Of a stretch of 64,000 nucleotides of DNA, positions 28,469 to 37,299 are shown piece by piece. Every line of letters starts with the position of its first letter. Position 1 is the first letter of the stretch. Location of the stretch: contig NZ_JAJJWH010000011.1 in assembly GCF_020907245.1 (NCBI RefSeq), positions 1-64,000 of the forward strand, read 5' to 3'. The notes beneath the pieces are model-generated. The model was not told the DNA's origin. It made no database searches and was given only the letters and a program-made list of their open reading frames with translations. Made by a program: the position numbers and the translations under genes. This DNA is from Pontibacter harenae (lineage in GTDB: Bacteria; Bacteroidota; Bacteroidia; Cytophagales; Hymenobacteraceae).

Positions 28469-30703
28469 TTATAGTTTTTGAGTTCTTAACCGCAAGCTGT
28501 TACCAACCACCGAGACAGAACTTAGCGCCATGGCTGCTCCAGCCAACATCGGACTTAGCAAAAAGCCTGTGAAAGGGTACAGCAAGCCAGCTGCCACAGG
28601 AATACAGATTACGTTATAGAAAAAGGCCCAAAACAGGTTCTGGCGTATTGTCCTGACTGTAGCTTGTGATAACTTAACCGCTGCAGCTATTTGGGTCAGG
28701 TCGGAGCGCATGAGCGTAATCCCTGCCACATCCATGGCCACATCTGTTCCCTGCCCCATCGCAATACTGATATCGGCTGTAGCCAGAGCTTGAGCATCGT
28801 TTATACCGTCTCCCGCCATGGCCACTTTTTTACCTTCTGCCTGCAGCTTTTGAACAAAAGTGGCTTTGTCTTGTGGCAACAACTCTGCCTGAAAGTGTTT
28901 GATACCAGTTTGTTTGGCTACTGCAGCTGCAGTTTGGCTATTGTCTCCCGTCAGCATATACACCTCCAACCCTACTTCCTGCATAGCCTTTATTCCCGCT
29001 GCGGCACTCGGCTTTATAGGATCACTTACCGCAAACACGGCCAACACTTTGGCTTCGTTGCTAAAAAATATAACCGTTTTGGCCTGCTCCTGTAGCCTTC
29101 TAGCCTCCTGAATCAGGGATTGGGAAATTTGCACACCTTGCCTCTTCACCAATTTCTCATTTCCAGTAAAGTACCTTTCAGTTCCGAAATCAGCTTCTAC
29201 CCCAAGCCCTGTCAGACTATTAAAGTAACTTGGTTGTATAGCCTGCAAACCCTTGTCTTTGTAGAATGTATACACTGCCTGTGCTATTGGGTGCTCAGAT
29301 TGTGCCTCCATAGAGAAAAATAATTGTTCCAGGCGCTCCTGCTCTGCCACACCTTCAGCCCAAACTACATCTGTCACGGTTGGTTCACCTGCTGTAATGG
29401 TTCCTGTCTTATCCAGAATAATAGCATCCAGCTGATGCGCTCTTTCTAAGCTCTCCGCATCTTTTATAAGAATACCGTTTTCGGCACCTCTGCCTACACC
29501 TACCATAATAGCTGTAGGTGTTGCCAAACCCAGCGCACAAGGGCAAGCAATAACAAGTACCGATATCATGGACAATAAAGCTTCCGTTAAGTAAGCCTCT
29601 CCACCAAAAATAAGCCAGGCAGCTAGCGTAAGCAGGGCTATACCCAGTACCACAGGCACAAAAATGCCTGCAATTTTATCCACTAGCTTCTGAACAGGCG
29701 CTTTGCTTCCCTGTGCCTCCTGCACCATTTTTATAATGTGTGCCAGCATAGTTTCGCCACCTGTTTTCTCTGCTATCAGTTGCAAACTGCCTTTCTGGTT
29801 GATGGTACCTGCGAAGAGCTTACTACCTGGCTCTTTCTTAACAGGCAGCGGTTCTCCGCTCAGCATACTTTCATCAATAAAAGAGGTACCAGCTACTACT
29901 TCGCCGTCTACTGGCACACGGTCACCTGGCAGCAACACAACCCTGTCGCCTACAGCCACTTCTTCAACTTTAATCTCTAGTTCGCCACCATTGCGCAATA
30001 CCCTAACCGTTTTAGGTTGAAGTCCCATCAGTTTTTTTATGGCAGCAGAGCTTCTGTCTTTTGCACCTTCCTCTAAGTATTTACCCAGCAGTATAAATGC
30101 TATAATAACGGCCACCGCTTCGTAGTACACGTGCGGCATCAGTCCACGGCTCATAAAGAAGTGTGGGTACACCGTATTAAACACACTGAAGATAAAAGCT
30201 ATACCAGTGCTTAGCGCCACCAGCGTATCCATGTTGGCACGGAAAAACTTCGCCTGATTCCAGGCATTTACAAAAAAACTTTGCCCAGCCCATAGCAACA
30301 CAGGTGCCGTAAACAGCAGCATCACCCAGTTTATGCCCACAAAGGCATCGTGAAAGAACATGCCCAACACAAACACAGGCAGGGCCAAAATACCTGCTAC
30401 TATTGTTTTGCGTTTTAGCTTATCCAGGCTGGCTTGATGTCGCTCCTCCAGTTCTTCCTCCGTTTGCTTATCTATCAGCATGTCGAAGCCTATTTCCTGC
30501 ACCGTTTCACGCAATTGAGCAGGTGTTACGGTAGCAGGCTCATAGGCAACTTGCACTGTTTTGCCAGCAAAGTTTACATTTGCCTCCTGCACTCCCTCTT
30601 TGGTACGCAGCATGCTTTCTATGCTCGCTGCGCATGAGGCACAAGACATACCTTCTACAGGAAAGGTAGACTTCTTATATTTTTTCTCTACAGCAGTTTC
30701 CAT
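28469..30703 (-). CDS. copA: Cu(I)-exporting P1B-type ATPase
   Basis: 744 residues. One N-terminal HMA domain with GMSCASC (about 18-24), eight predicted membrane helices, and the ion-binding motif CPC at 387-389. The phosphorylation site DKTGT has Asp431. SEHPIAQAV carries the P1B His-Pro pair, followed by the TGDN and GDGIND hinge motifs. The last two helices contain FFYN and MALSS, the residues that define the Cu+ (P1B-1) subgroup. It exports copper from the cytoplasm using ATP. A TACCTTTG -7 element lies about 29 bp upstream. No CueR- or CsoR-type regulator is nearby. Confidence 0.93.
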   Translation of the reverse strand: METAVEKKYKKSTFPVEGMSCASCAASIESMLRTKEGVQEANVNFAGKTVQVAYEPATVTPAQLRETVQEIGFDMLIDKQTEEELEERHQASLDKLKRKTIVAGILALPVFVLGMFFHDAFVGINWVMLLFTAPVLLWAGQSFFVNAWNQAKFFRANMDTLVALSTGIAFIFSVFNTVYPHFFMSRGLMPHVYYEAVAVIIAFILLGKYLEEGAKDRSSAAIKKLMGLQPKTVRVLRNGGELEIKVEEVAVGDRVVLLPGDRVPVDGEVVAGTSFIDESMLSGEPLPVKKEPGSKLFAGTINQKGSLQLIAEKTGGETMLAHIIKMVQEAQGSKAPVQKLVDKIAGIFVPVVLGIALLTLAAWLIFGGEAYLTEALLSMISVLVIACPCALGLATPTAIMVGVGRGAENGILIKDAESLERAHQLDAIILDKTGTITAGEPTVTDVVWAEGVAEQERLEQLFFSMEAQSEHPIAQAVYTFYKDKGLQAIQPSYFNSLTGLGVEADFGTERYFTGNEKLVKRQGVQISQSLIQEARRLQEQAKTVIFFSNEAKVLAVFAVSDPIKPSAAAGIKAMQEVGLEVYMLTGDNSQTAAAVAKQTGIKHFQAELLPQDKATFVQKLQAEGKKVAMAGDGINDAQALATADISIAMGQGTDVAMDVAGITLMRSDLTQIAAAVKLSQATVRTIRQNLFWAFFYNVICIPVAAGLLYPFTGFLLSPMLAGAAMALSSVSVVGNSLRLRTQKL

Positions 30704-30731
30704 AGGTTTTCTTTTACTGTTTTTGTCTTTA

Positions 30732-30739
30732 CAAAGGTA
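30732..30739 (-). promoter_or_regulatory. -7 promoter element (TACCTTTG) for copA
   Basis: Exact match to TAnnTTTG on the minus strand, about 29 bp before the copA start, giving a short leader of about 20 nt. No clear TTTG at -33. Confidence 0.45.
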
Positions 30740-30821
30740 CAGTTCAACGTATCGCTACCTGTTATACATTTCTTCCTAAAGCTTACATTTTTTTAGCTAA
30801 ACAAGACACCTTTATCTCTTT

Positions 30822-30840
30822 TACTAACAGCTACTAACAG
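30822..30840. repeat. Two direct repeats TACTAACAG, 10 bp apart
   Basis: TACTAACAG occurs at 30822-30830 and 30832-30840, one helical turn apart, in the divergent copA/kinase region. It may be a regulator site, and chance cannot be excluded. Confidence 0.35.
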
Positions 30841-31021
30841 AAAAAGTACCTGCCACACACACTAAGACATGGAACTAAATCAGTTAGAATTTTGATATTA
30901 CAAGAATGGCTTAGGCCGTAGCTTGTGAAGGAATCAAGTAGTAAAAGCTTTTTCTACACATCTGATGATGTTTTGCACTCTGAGAGCTGCAAGCCTTTGT
31001 ACTTCTTTAACGCTGACGTAG

Positions 31022-34000
31022 ATGAAATTTAAGAAGAGTAGCCTTTTTGCAGCGACCAGCAGTAACCAAACGATACGATACATCACCATTGCCTTCAGTA
31101 TTTTGTTGGTGGCACTGCTCTCGGTAAGTATATTTTCCTTTATCAGTGCACGAAACGTTCAGGACAACTATAACAGCCTGGTTTCCGATGATCTGAAGAA
31201 GCTGGAGCTGATCCATGCGGTAGGTCATCATGAAGATGCCATCCAACACACGTCACAGGCACATGTATCTACCACAGATGCGCTTCTAAAGCACCGATAT
31301 GAGCAAGAAATTGAGCGAAGAATACAACTCAGCCAAACCACATTAGAGCAACTACGCCCACAGATAGAGGAAGGTAATCAGCAAATACTGTTGCAAAGGT
31401 TTGTGAGGGAACGCAAGCAGTATTACAGGCACCTCCGCAATCTTATTGCCTATAGCCGCCAGGGCAGGCAACAAAAGGCAGCCTCTTTCAATGATTCTAC
31501 CTTTACGCCAGCCTACGATGTACACCAAACGCTAATTTCGAATTTGGGTAAAAGCATACAGGAGTCTATGCACAAGAGCGGGAAGGATGCCGTAGACGCT
31601 GTAAGCTATGCCGTAAAAGTTTATAATGCGCTTTTGGTGCTTATACTAGTTTTAGCCCTTGCAGCTGGCCTGTTTATTCGTCGGATTTTTAAGCAGCTTA
31701 AGCGTGATAACCTGGTGCTGCAAATGGAAATTCAGGAACGACAACAGCTATCAAAGGCCTTAAGCGAAAGCCAGCGCGAGTACAAGATGCTATTCGATAC
31801 AAACCCACTGCCTATTTGGGTGTATGATCAGCAAACCCTTAAATTTTTAGAAGTCAACCAAGCCGCCATTAAAGAATATGGCTACACGCGCGATGAATTT
31901 TTAGAAACTACACTGGATGCCATCTCGCCTGTGGAGGAAGTATCGGTACTGCGGCACCGAAACGGAACATCAGACAAGGGAGTAGATGGCAGTGGCAGGA
32001 TACGCCACAGAAGAAAAGATGGCAGTACTTTAACAGTAGAAGTCAGATCTCACGCTTTACCTGAAAATGAGGGCCTACACCCACGCTTAGAAGCTGCCCT
32101 TAATGTAGACGACCAGGTGCGAATGCTGGAGATGCTAAAACGCAACGAGCAGCAGCTTAGAGAGATTAGCTCCAGCATACCAGGAGCAGTGTACCAGTTC
32201 TACAGAGATCAAAACGGTAAGCAAGCCTATATCTTCCTGAGCGAGGGTATAAAAAGTTTATATGGTCTAAACCCTGAAGAAGCATACCAAAACTCCGACG
32301 TAATAAGCAACCATATTCACCCAGAAGATTTAGCATACGTAGAGGCCACCATACAGCATTCTTACCAGGAGCTTACCCCTTGGGAGGTAGAATATAGGTT
32401 CTGGAACTCTGTGTTGCACAAATGGATTTGGATTAGAGGCCACGGCTTGCCAACGCTAAAGGAAAATAAGGTAATCGTTTGGAATGGAACTCTGATTGAC
32501 ATCACAAAACAGAAAGAAGCTCAAAGCCAGCTAATGAACAGTGAGGCAAACCTTCGCGCCTTACTTAACAGCTCTCCACAAGCCATTTACTTGCTCGATA
32601 AAGACCTTAAAATTGTTTCTTTCAACTCAGTGGCTGCCTCTGATGTAAAACAGTTCTTACTAAAGGATTTGGTAGTAGGTGAAAGCATCATGCACTTCCT
32701 GGATGGGGAAATGATAAAATCAACCCTGCAAAACCATACAAATGCGCTGGAAGGCAAAACCACCATCTACGAAACTGGGCAGGGCGAATTTTGGCACGAG
32801 GTTGCTTTTAGGCCTGTGTTTGGCAATAATGGCGACGTGCTGGCCGTGTCGCTTAGTATTCATGATATATCTGAGCAAAAGCAGGCCTTAGAAATAATAA
32901 AAAGAAGCCAGCTACAGTTAGCCCGTGCACAGCAATTGGCAAACCTAGGCAATTGGGAGTACGATCTAATGCGAGATATCTTAACTTGGTCGGATGGAGT
33001 TTATAGCATCTACGGCGTTGACAAAGAAAGCTTTAGGCCTACATTTTTAAGTAAAGCGGCTTTCGCTCATCCACAAGATCGTAATGCAGTTATTCAGGCT
33101 TTTGAGGATACCGTAAAGCAGCAATCGCTTATGCAGTTGGAGTACAGGATTGTGTGCACTGACAACAGCATACGCAATATTTACGAAGTTGCAGAAATTG
33201 TATGCGATGATACTGGTAAGGCTGTAAAGCTATCGGGCTCAGTACAGGACATTACCGACCGCAAGCAGGCAGAACGTGATGTAACGGAGGCAAAAAACTT
33301 GCTTCAGACAACGCTAGAAAATATTCCTGAGATTGTATTTTCCACGAACGCAGAAGGAAGTATCACTTACATCAGCCCGCAATGCTTTGAACTGACAGGT
33401 TACAAAGAAGAAGATTTTCTGGGTGATGGGCAGTTGTGGCTCAAAATCATTCACCAAAAAGACCATAAAATCATTGAAAAGCAGGTAAAGCCAAACCTTA
33501 AACTGGGCAGACGGCAAAGCTTTGCTGTCCGAATTGTGAACAAGCACAATGAAGCAAAGTGGATGCAACTTCGAATCTCTCCAGTTTTAGATGAACACGG
33601 AAGGTTTGTGCGTTCTGATGGATCTGCAGCAGATATTACGCATAACAAGAAGATTGAGGCCAAACGAAATGAGCTTACGGATGAGCTGCTAAGACAAAAC
33701 AAAAACTTACAGCAGTTTGCCTACATTGTATCTCATAACCTGAGGGCACCCATCGCAAATATACTTGGCCTTACTTCTATTTATGATCGGCAGAACGGCA
33801 ATGAGATGATGAATAGTAAGGTGATTGATAACCTGGCTACCTCTGCAGAGCTTTTAGATTCTACAATAAAAGATTTAAACGACATATTAACTGTTAGATC
33901 CGAAATAAATAAAGTACAGGAGGAGGTACACTTTAAGCAGGTGCTGGAGCATATTGCTACCAGTGTAAGAACTGATGTAAGTTTAGAAGAAATTTACCTA

Positions 34001-34366
34001 AACAGTGATTTTAATGCGGCGCCCAGTGTGGTAACTATTCGTAGTTATGTGCAAAGTATAATGCAAAATCTTATTACAAATGCCGTAAAATATCGCTCTC
34101 CAGACAGAAAATTACAGTTACAACTTAAAACTTTCACTCTTCCTAACTATATTTGCCTCACCGTAAGCGACAATGGTCTTGGTATTGATCTTGCAAGAGA
34201 AAAAGAAAAGGTTTTTGGACTGTATAAACGGTTTCATCCTAATATAGAAGGAAAGGGGCTAGGGCTACACCTGGTAAAGACTCAGGCAGAACTGTTGGGC
34301 GGCAGGGTTGAGGTCGAAAGCCAAGTAGGAGTAGGTACTACTTTTAGTATCTTTTTTAAAAACTAA
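31022..34366 (+). CDS. Multi-PAS membrane sensor histidine kinase
   Basis: 1114 residues. TM1 about 20-44, a four-helix-bundle-like extracytoplasmic domain (45-200), TM2 about 203-221, then about five PAS domains (250-355, 370-500, 510-620, 640-755, 765-880). The dimerisation/phosphoacceptor helix has VSHNLRAP (His near 906), followed by an HATPase domain with QNLITNAVKY, DNGLGID and GKGLGLHLVK. It should autophosphorylate and pass phosphate to the single-domain receiver encoded 8 bp downstream. It has no receiver or HPt of its own. Signal unknown. Several PAS copies are of the PAS_3 type with long loops. Confidence 0.9.
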   Translation: MKFKKSSLFAATSSNQTIRYITIAFSILLVALLSVSIFSFISARNVQDNYNSLVSDDLKKLELIHAVGHHEDAIQHTSQAHVSTTDALLKHRYEQEIERRIQLSQTTLEQLRPQIEEGNQQILLQRFVRERKQYYRHLRNLIAYSRQGRQQKAASFNDSTFTPAYDVHQTLISNLGKSIQESMHKSGKDAVDAVSYAVKVYNALLVLILVLALAAGLFIRRIFKQLKRDNLVLQMEIQERQQLSKALSESQREYKMLFDTNPLPIWVYDQQTLKFLEVNQAAIKEYGYTRDEFLETTLDAISPVEEVSVLRHRNGTSDKGVDGSGRIRHRRKDGSTLTVEVRSHALPENEGLHPRLEAALNVDDQVRMLEMLKRNEQQLREISSSIPGAVYQFYRDQNGKQAYIFLSEGIKSLYGLNPEEAYQNSDVISNHIHPEDLAYVEATIQHSYQELTPWEVEYRFWNSVLHKWIWIRGHGLPTLKENKVIVWNGTLIDITKQKEAQSQLMNSEANLRALLNSSPQAIYLLDKDLKIVSFNSVAASDVKQFLLKDLVVGESIMHFLDGEMIKSTLQNHTNALEGKTTIYETGQGEFWHEVAFRPVFGNNGDVLAVSLSIHDISEQKQALEIIKRSQLQLARAQQLANLGNWEYDLMRDILTWSDGVYSIYGVDKESFRPTFLSKAAFAHPQDRNAVIQAFEDTVKQQSLMQLEYRIVCTDNSIRNIYEVAEIVCDDTGKAVKLSGSVQDITDRKQAERDVTEAKNLLQTTLENIPEIVFSTNAEGSITYISPQCFELTGYKEEDFLGDGQLWLKIIHQKDHKIIEKQVKPNLKLGRRQSFAVRIVNKHNEAKWMQLRISPVLDEHGRFVRSDGSAADITHNKKIEAKRNELTDELLRQNKNLQQFAYIVSHNLRAPIANILGLTSIYDRQNGNEMMNSKVIDNLATSAELLDSTIKDLNDILTVRSEINKVQEEVHFKQVLEHIATSVRTDVSLEEIYLNSDFNAAPSVVTIRSYVQSIMQNLITNAVKYRSPDRKLQLQLKTFTLPNYICLTVSDNGLGIDLAREKEKVFGLYKRFHPNIEGKGLGLHLVKTQAELLGGRVEVESQVGVGTTFSIFFKN

Positions 34367-34374
34367 GTGTAGTA

Positions 34375-34785
34375 ATGAGCACGTTAAAAAGAGTAATACT
34401 TATAGATGATGACCAAGTAAACAACTTTGTTTGCGAAAGTATCATTAAAACAGAAAAATTTGCTGATGAAGTCATTAGCTTTCAGTGGGCCGAAGAGGCA
34501 TTGGAGTTTCTAAAGAACGCAGTTTCAGAATCTCCTGCAGCTTTTCCAGACCTTATTTTTCTGGATATAAATATGCCAGGCATGGACGGCTGGTCTTTTA
34601 TTGACGAGTATCGTAAGTTACCTGAGGCTGCGACAAAGAAATGTTGCTTATTTATGCTTTCGTCTGCTGTAGACCGTAAAGACATCGTTTCTGCTAAAAG
34701 CCATGAGGAAGTAAAGGAGTTCTTTTCTAAACCCCTTTCACCAGAAATACTTGAATTCATAAAAGACGAGTTTATAATGGCTTAA
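34375..34785 (+). CDS. Single-domain response regulator (CheY/Rcp1-like)
   Basis: 136 residues, only a receiver domain. The acidic pair is IDDDQ near residues 8-12, the phospho-acceptor Asp64 lies in FLDINMPGMDGW, the Ser of MLSSA replaces the usual switch Thr/Ser, and the Lys is in FFSKPLS. No output domain. It is translated right after the kinase gene (8-bp gap) and is its obvious partner. Output must be by protein-protein contact. Confidence 0.92.
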   Translation: MSTLKRVILIDDDQVNNFVCESIIKTEKFADEVISFQWAEEALEFLKNAVSESPAAFPDLIFLDINMPGMDGWSFIDEYRKLPEAATKKCCLFMLSSAVDRKDIVSAKSHEEVKEFFSKPLSPEILEFIKDEFIMA

Positions 34786-34800
34786 ACTGCTCAGACAGTT

Positions 34801-34849
34801 AAACGGAAAAGCACAGGTTATAACTAACGCCTGTGCTTTTCCGTTTTTA
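34801..34849. terminator. Strong bidirectional terminator
   Basis: 17-bp perfect stem AAACGGAAAAGCACAGG / CCTGTGCTTTTCCGTTT, 12-nt loop, then TT. It ends the kinase/receiver operon and faces the convergent small gene at 34882. Confidence 0.85.
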
Positions 34850-34881
34850 CTCTTATTGTAATTTCATGTGCCATTGCAGCC

Positions 34882-35253
34882 TTAGCGTCTGCCATGGTCA
34901 GCATCATCTGATTTTGTTTGGTCTTCGCCAAAAGGTTGGTCACCTGTCCGTATACCATTCACGCTATCATCCATGGCGGTATCACTGCCTTCGTACTCAA
35001 AACCAGGACCTTGAGCAAAAGATTCTACGTCTGTTTTATCGTTTGCACCGTATCCTGTGGCTTCATTCCCACCAATATGCAGATTTTCCAGCTTATCCTT
35101 CTGTCCTGCACGCTCAGTTGAGCCATCCTGGCTAATATTACGCTTGGCCGAAGGGTCTGGATGGTTACCCATCGTCATGCGTTCGTTGTAGTCGTTATTT
35201 ATTTTTTCTGGCCCCTTTGGAGCACTATCTCTTTTATTTTCTTCGTTTGCCAT
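34882..35253 (-). CDS. Small hydrophilic, probably disordered protein
   Basis: 123 residues, no Cys, no hydrophobic segment, very rich in Asp, Glu, Asn, Gly and Lys, and no recognisable domain. The composition is that of an intrinsically disordered or stress-type protein. The frame fits neatly between a terminator and an upstream gap, and the opposite-strand frames read like non-proteins, so I favour this strand. Function unknown. Confidence 0.6.
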   Translation of the reverse strand: MANEENKRDSAPKGPEKINNDYNERMTMGNHPDPSAKRNISQDGSTERAGQKDKLENLHIGGNEATGYGANDKTDVESFAQGPGFEYEGSDTAMDDSVNGIRTGDQPFGEDQTKSDDADHGRR

Positions 35254-35530
35254 AAGTCTGATTCATTAGTTCTATACTTTAGACTATACGCTTCCTAACA
35301 CCACATGTTCAGTAAGAGTAAGGTATTGCCAGGATAACCAAGTACAACACCAACTAAGACTTTGGCTTTAGACTTAAAGACTTATGAACAAAAACCTAAA
35401 GCGAACCTACAAAAATTCTGCATTTACAAGAAAAGCCATGCACTACACTTATCTTTGCCAAACTTACTGCCCTCTGCAGGGCACCAGTTTGCAGTTGCAA
35501 GTGTTATAGGAGCCACAAATTCAGCACAAC

Positions 35531-35758
35531 ATGAAATTATCGAAGATATACAATCCTCAGGAGATGAACTCCTACCAATTTGTTTCTGCAACAGGCATGA
35601 TTATGTCGTTAGTGGCACATGTTATTCTTGTTATTATAGGCAAGTCTATCCAAAATTTTGAGGCTTTGTATATATGCTGGTTTGTTTTCTTCACACTTGG
35701 TACCATCGTAAACCTCAGAAACAACGATGATGATCATGGACACCATCACCACCATTAA
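35531..35758 (+). CDS. Small two-helix membrane protein with a His-rich tail
   Basis: 75 residues. A polar N-terminus (1-18) is followed by two membrane helices (about 20-39 and 44-61) and a tail NNDDDHGHHHHH with six His and three Asp. The tail resembles a metal-binding site. No family recognised. A TATCTTTG -7-like element lies at 35450-35457. An internal ATG (codon 12) follows an AGGAG too closely to be used. An overlapping TTG-started frame in another phase is judged a shadow. Confidence 0.65.
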   Translation: MKLSKIYNPQEMNSYQFVSATGMIMSLVAHVILVIIGKSIQNFEALYICWFVFFTLGTIVNLRNNDDDHGHHHHH

Positions 35759-35808
35759 GTATAGTCTGCAATACTGGCAACTAAATCTTTTAAGAGCTTT
35801 AAAAAGTA

Positions 35809-35833
35809 AGAACCTATGATAATCACAGGTTCT
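35809..35833. terminator. Nested hairpin between convergent genes
   Basis: Inner stem AGAACCT / AGGTTCT (7 bp, 11-nt loop). An outer pair ACTGGCA (35773-35779) and TGCCAGT (35833-35839) could close a larger structure. It lies between the His-rich gene and the convergent T9SS gene. Confidence 0.4.
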
Positions 35834-35864
35834 GCCAGTTTATACTAATCTAATTTTATATTTT

Positions 35865-37082
35865 TTACTGCACCAGTATCTTTTTAGTTAAGTATTTCTT
35901 ACCCTGTGCAATTTGCAGGAAGTACATGCCGCTGCCATACTGAGAAATATCAATTTCTCTACTATACGTTTCCTCCTGCCTATCTAAGTTATCCGAAAAG
36001 ATTTCCTTTCCCTGGCCATCCAGCACTCGGATCGTTGCACTTCCTTTATCTTCTAATGCAAACTCAAGGTTAAGACGGCCACTGCTCGGGTTCGGGTAAA
36101 AATCAATATGGCTAAGCCGTAACTCGCTCTTCTCCCCTGTTTCTACCGATTTTCCCATTTCCTGTAACGATGCTTTATCGGCGGCATTTATGTCGGTTAC
36201 AGTTGCCTTGTGTATGATGACGATTGTACTCTGGTTGTTATTGAGTTGCAGCACATCCATCTTAAGCTCATGTTCATTGCCTGCTGAATCAATACGGATG
36301 AGGTGTTTCTCTCCTGTTTTATCGTCTGTTGTAATTTTAAACTTGGTTTTAGAAGCATGTAATACAAGCATAGAGTCCAATGGCAGTATACTGTCATTCT
36401 TTCGGACGATAATTTGTTCAATGTTCTTGGGGTTTAGTGCCGACAATCCCGCTTCGGCAGCCTTCAACCTGATGATATTGCCTTCTCCTGGTTGACTTCT
36501 AAAAATTATTATGGGTTCTGTTCTTTCAAAAATGGCTCCCTCCCCTCTTCTAGACACTTTTAAGGTATCTAACCTGGAGGCCTTTAACGTGTCTAGTTTC
36601 ATAACTCTAAAACGTATATGATTAGTAGCTGCAGAATCCGCGGTGCTATACTTGAACAACAACTTTTCCTCCCACGATTTTCGTTTTCCTGCCAAGGCCA
36701 TTGTGTCTGAACCAGAAATTAAAATTCTTGAACCCTGTAAGCGTTTAAAAACTAAAGTGTCTATTCTAGCCCTGTCTAGCATTATGAAAGCTGACCTGGA
36801 TATACGCGGCAGCAAAAGCGTGTCCGAGATATGCACCTCTCTAAATAAGCGACTTAGTGCCGCTGTATCCACTCGTAATCCTTTTATGCCACTTATTCTG
36901 TCGGCATAATCTAACGCACTTATGGTAGTATCTTTCACTGATATTTTACCATTTATGGTAGTAATCTTTTTCACCCGCATCTTCTTCTCCAAATCCTGGG
37001 CATTTATAACATACAAGGGCAGCACAAGCAGGAGCAACAGCAGGAGCTTAAAACGATTATGAGTAAGTATGGCTTTTTTCAT
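35865..37082 (-). CDS. T9SS-secreted protein divergent from the two-component system
   Basis: 405 residues. Signal peptide about 1-28 (poly-Leu, ending VINAQ). The 29-315 region has no family I recognise. It is mostly short beta-like segments with recurring D-T-L and D-S patterns. A type A T9SS sorting domain follows, with FYPNPSSG near 330 and SGMYFLQI. Exported to the surface or medium. It is transcribed away from a histidine kinase gene, with a TAATTTTG -7 element and a ladder of GTTAA repeats in the shared promoter region. It is therefore probably a target of that system. Confidence 0.8.
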   Translation of the reverse strand: MKKAILTHNRFKLLLLLLLVLPLYVINAQDLEKKMRVKKITTINGKISVKDTTISALDYADRISGIKGLRVDTAALSRLFREVHISDTLLLPRISRSAFIMLDRARIDTLVFKRLQGSRILISGSDTMALAGKRKSWEEKLLFKYSTADSAATNHIRFRVMKLDTLKASRLDTLKVSRRGEGAIFERTEPIIIFRSQPGEGNIIRLKAAEAGLSALNPKNIEQIIVRKNDSILPLDSMLVLHASKTKFKITTDDKTGEKHLIRIDSAGNEHELKMDVLQLNNNQSTIVIIHKATVTDINAADKASLQEMGKSVETGEKSELRLSHIDFYPNPSSGRLNLEFALEDKGSATIRVLDGQGKEIFSDNLDRQEETYSREIDISQYGSGMYFLQIAQGKKYLTKKILVQ

Positions 37083-37262
37083 GTTAATAAGAGTTAATTC
37101 TAATAAGTTAAGTACTGTACCAAAATTACAAGCCTACCTGCTACCTTGTAGTTAAGGGCTTGTTAAAGTATGTTAAAGAAAAGTTAAAAGAGTAAGCATC
37201 TCAGCGCCAGCCTTATTACCCTGTAGCGAAAGATGTATGGAGACGTTAAAAAAAAGTTAAAG
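37083..37262 (+). promoter_or_regulatory. Phased array of nine GTTAA repeats, candidate OmpR-type operator
   Basis: GTTAA occurs at 37083, 37093, 37107, 37151, 37162, 37172, 37183, 37245 and 37256, always on the plus strand and never as TTAAC in this gap. Distances of 10-11 bp within groups equal one helical turn. Several copies extend to GTTAAAG. The group at 37151-37189 lies just upstream of the minus-strand -7 element (37121-37128). The pair at 37245/37256 lies about 26-43 bp upstream of the plus-strand -7 element (37288-37295). OmpR-family regulators bind direct repeats with this spacing, and one is encoded downstream at 39647. Confidence 0.65.
37121..37128 (-). promoter_or_regulatory. 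-7 promoter element (TAATTTTG) for the divergent secreted protein
   Basis: Exact TAnnTTTG on the minus strand, about 38 bp before the start at 37082. The expected -33 position holds no clear TTTG, which fits an activator-dependent promoter using the GTTAA sites directly upstream. Confidence 0.5.
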
Positions 37263-37287
37263 TCGGGCAGCGGATTGCTCAAAATGT

Positions 37288-37295
37288 TACATTTG
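37288..37295 (+). promoter_or_regulatory. -7-like element (TACATTTG) before the histidine kinase
   Basis: Exact TAnnTTTG ending 4 bp before the GTG start at 37300. A start site 5-7 bp downstream would make the message leaderless or force a later start codon, so either the kinase starts further in or this match is not the main promoter. Confidence 0.35.
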
Positions 37296-37299
37296 TTTT

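Larger units (their letters stand above)
30704..31021. other. Divergent region between copA and the PAS kinase
   Basis: 318 bp. It holds the copA -7 element (30732-30739) and a pair of 9-bp direct repeats at 30822-30840. The plus-strand kinase promoter was not identified: a TTTTG near 30974 has no good partner. Confidence 0.5.

Noticed and set aside
35362..35661. TTG-started frame of 99 codons
   Set aside because: Overlaps the small His-rich membrane protein in another phase. It lacks a ribosome site and reads as random sequence.
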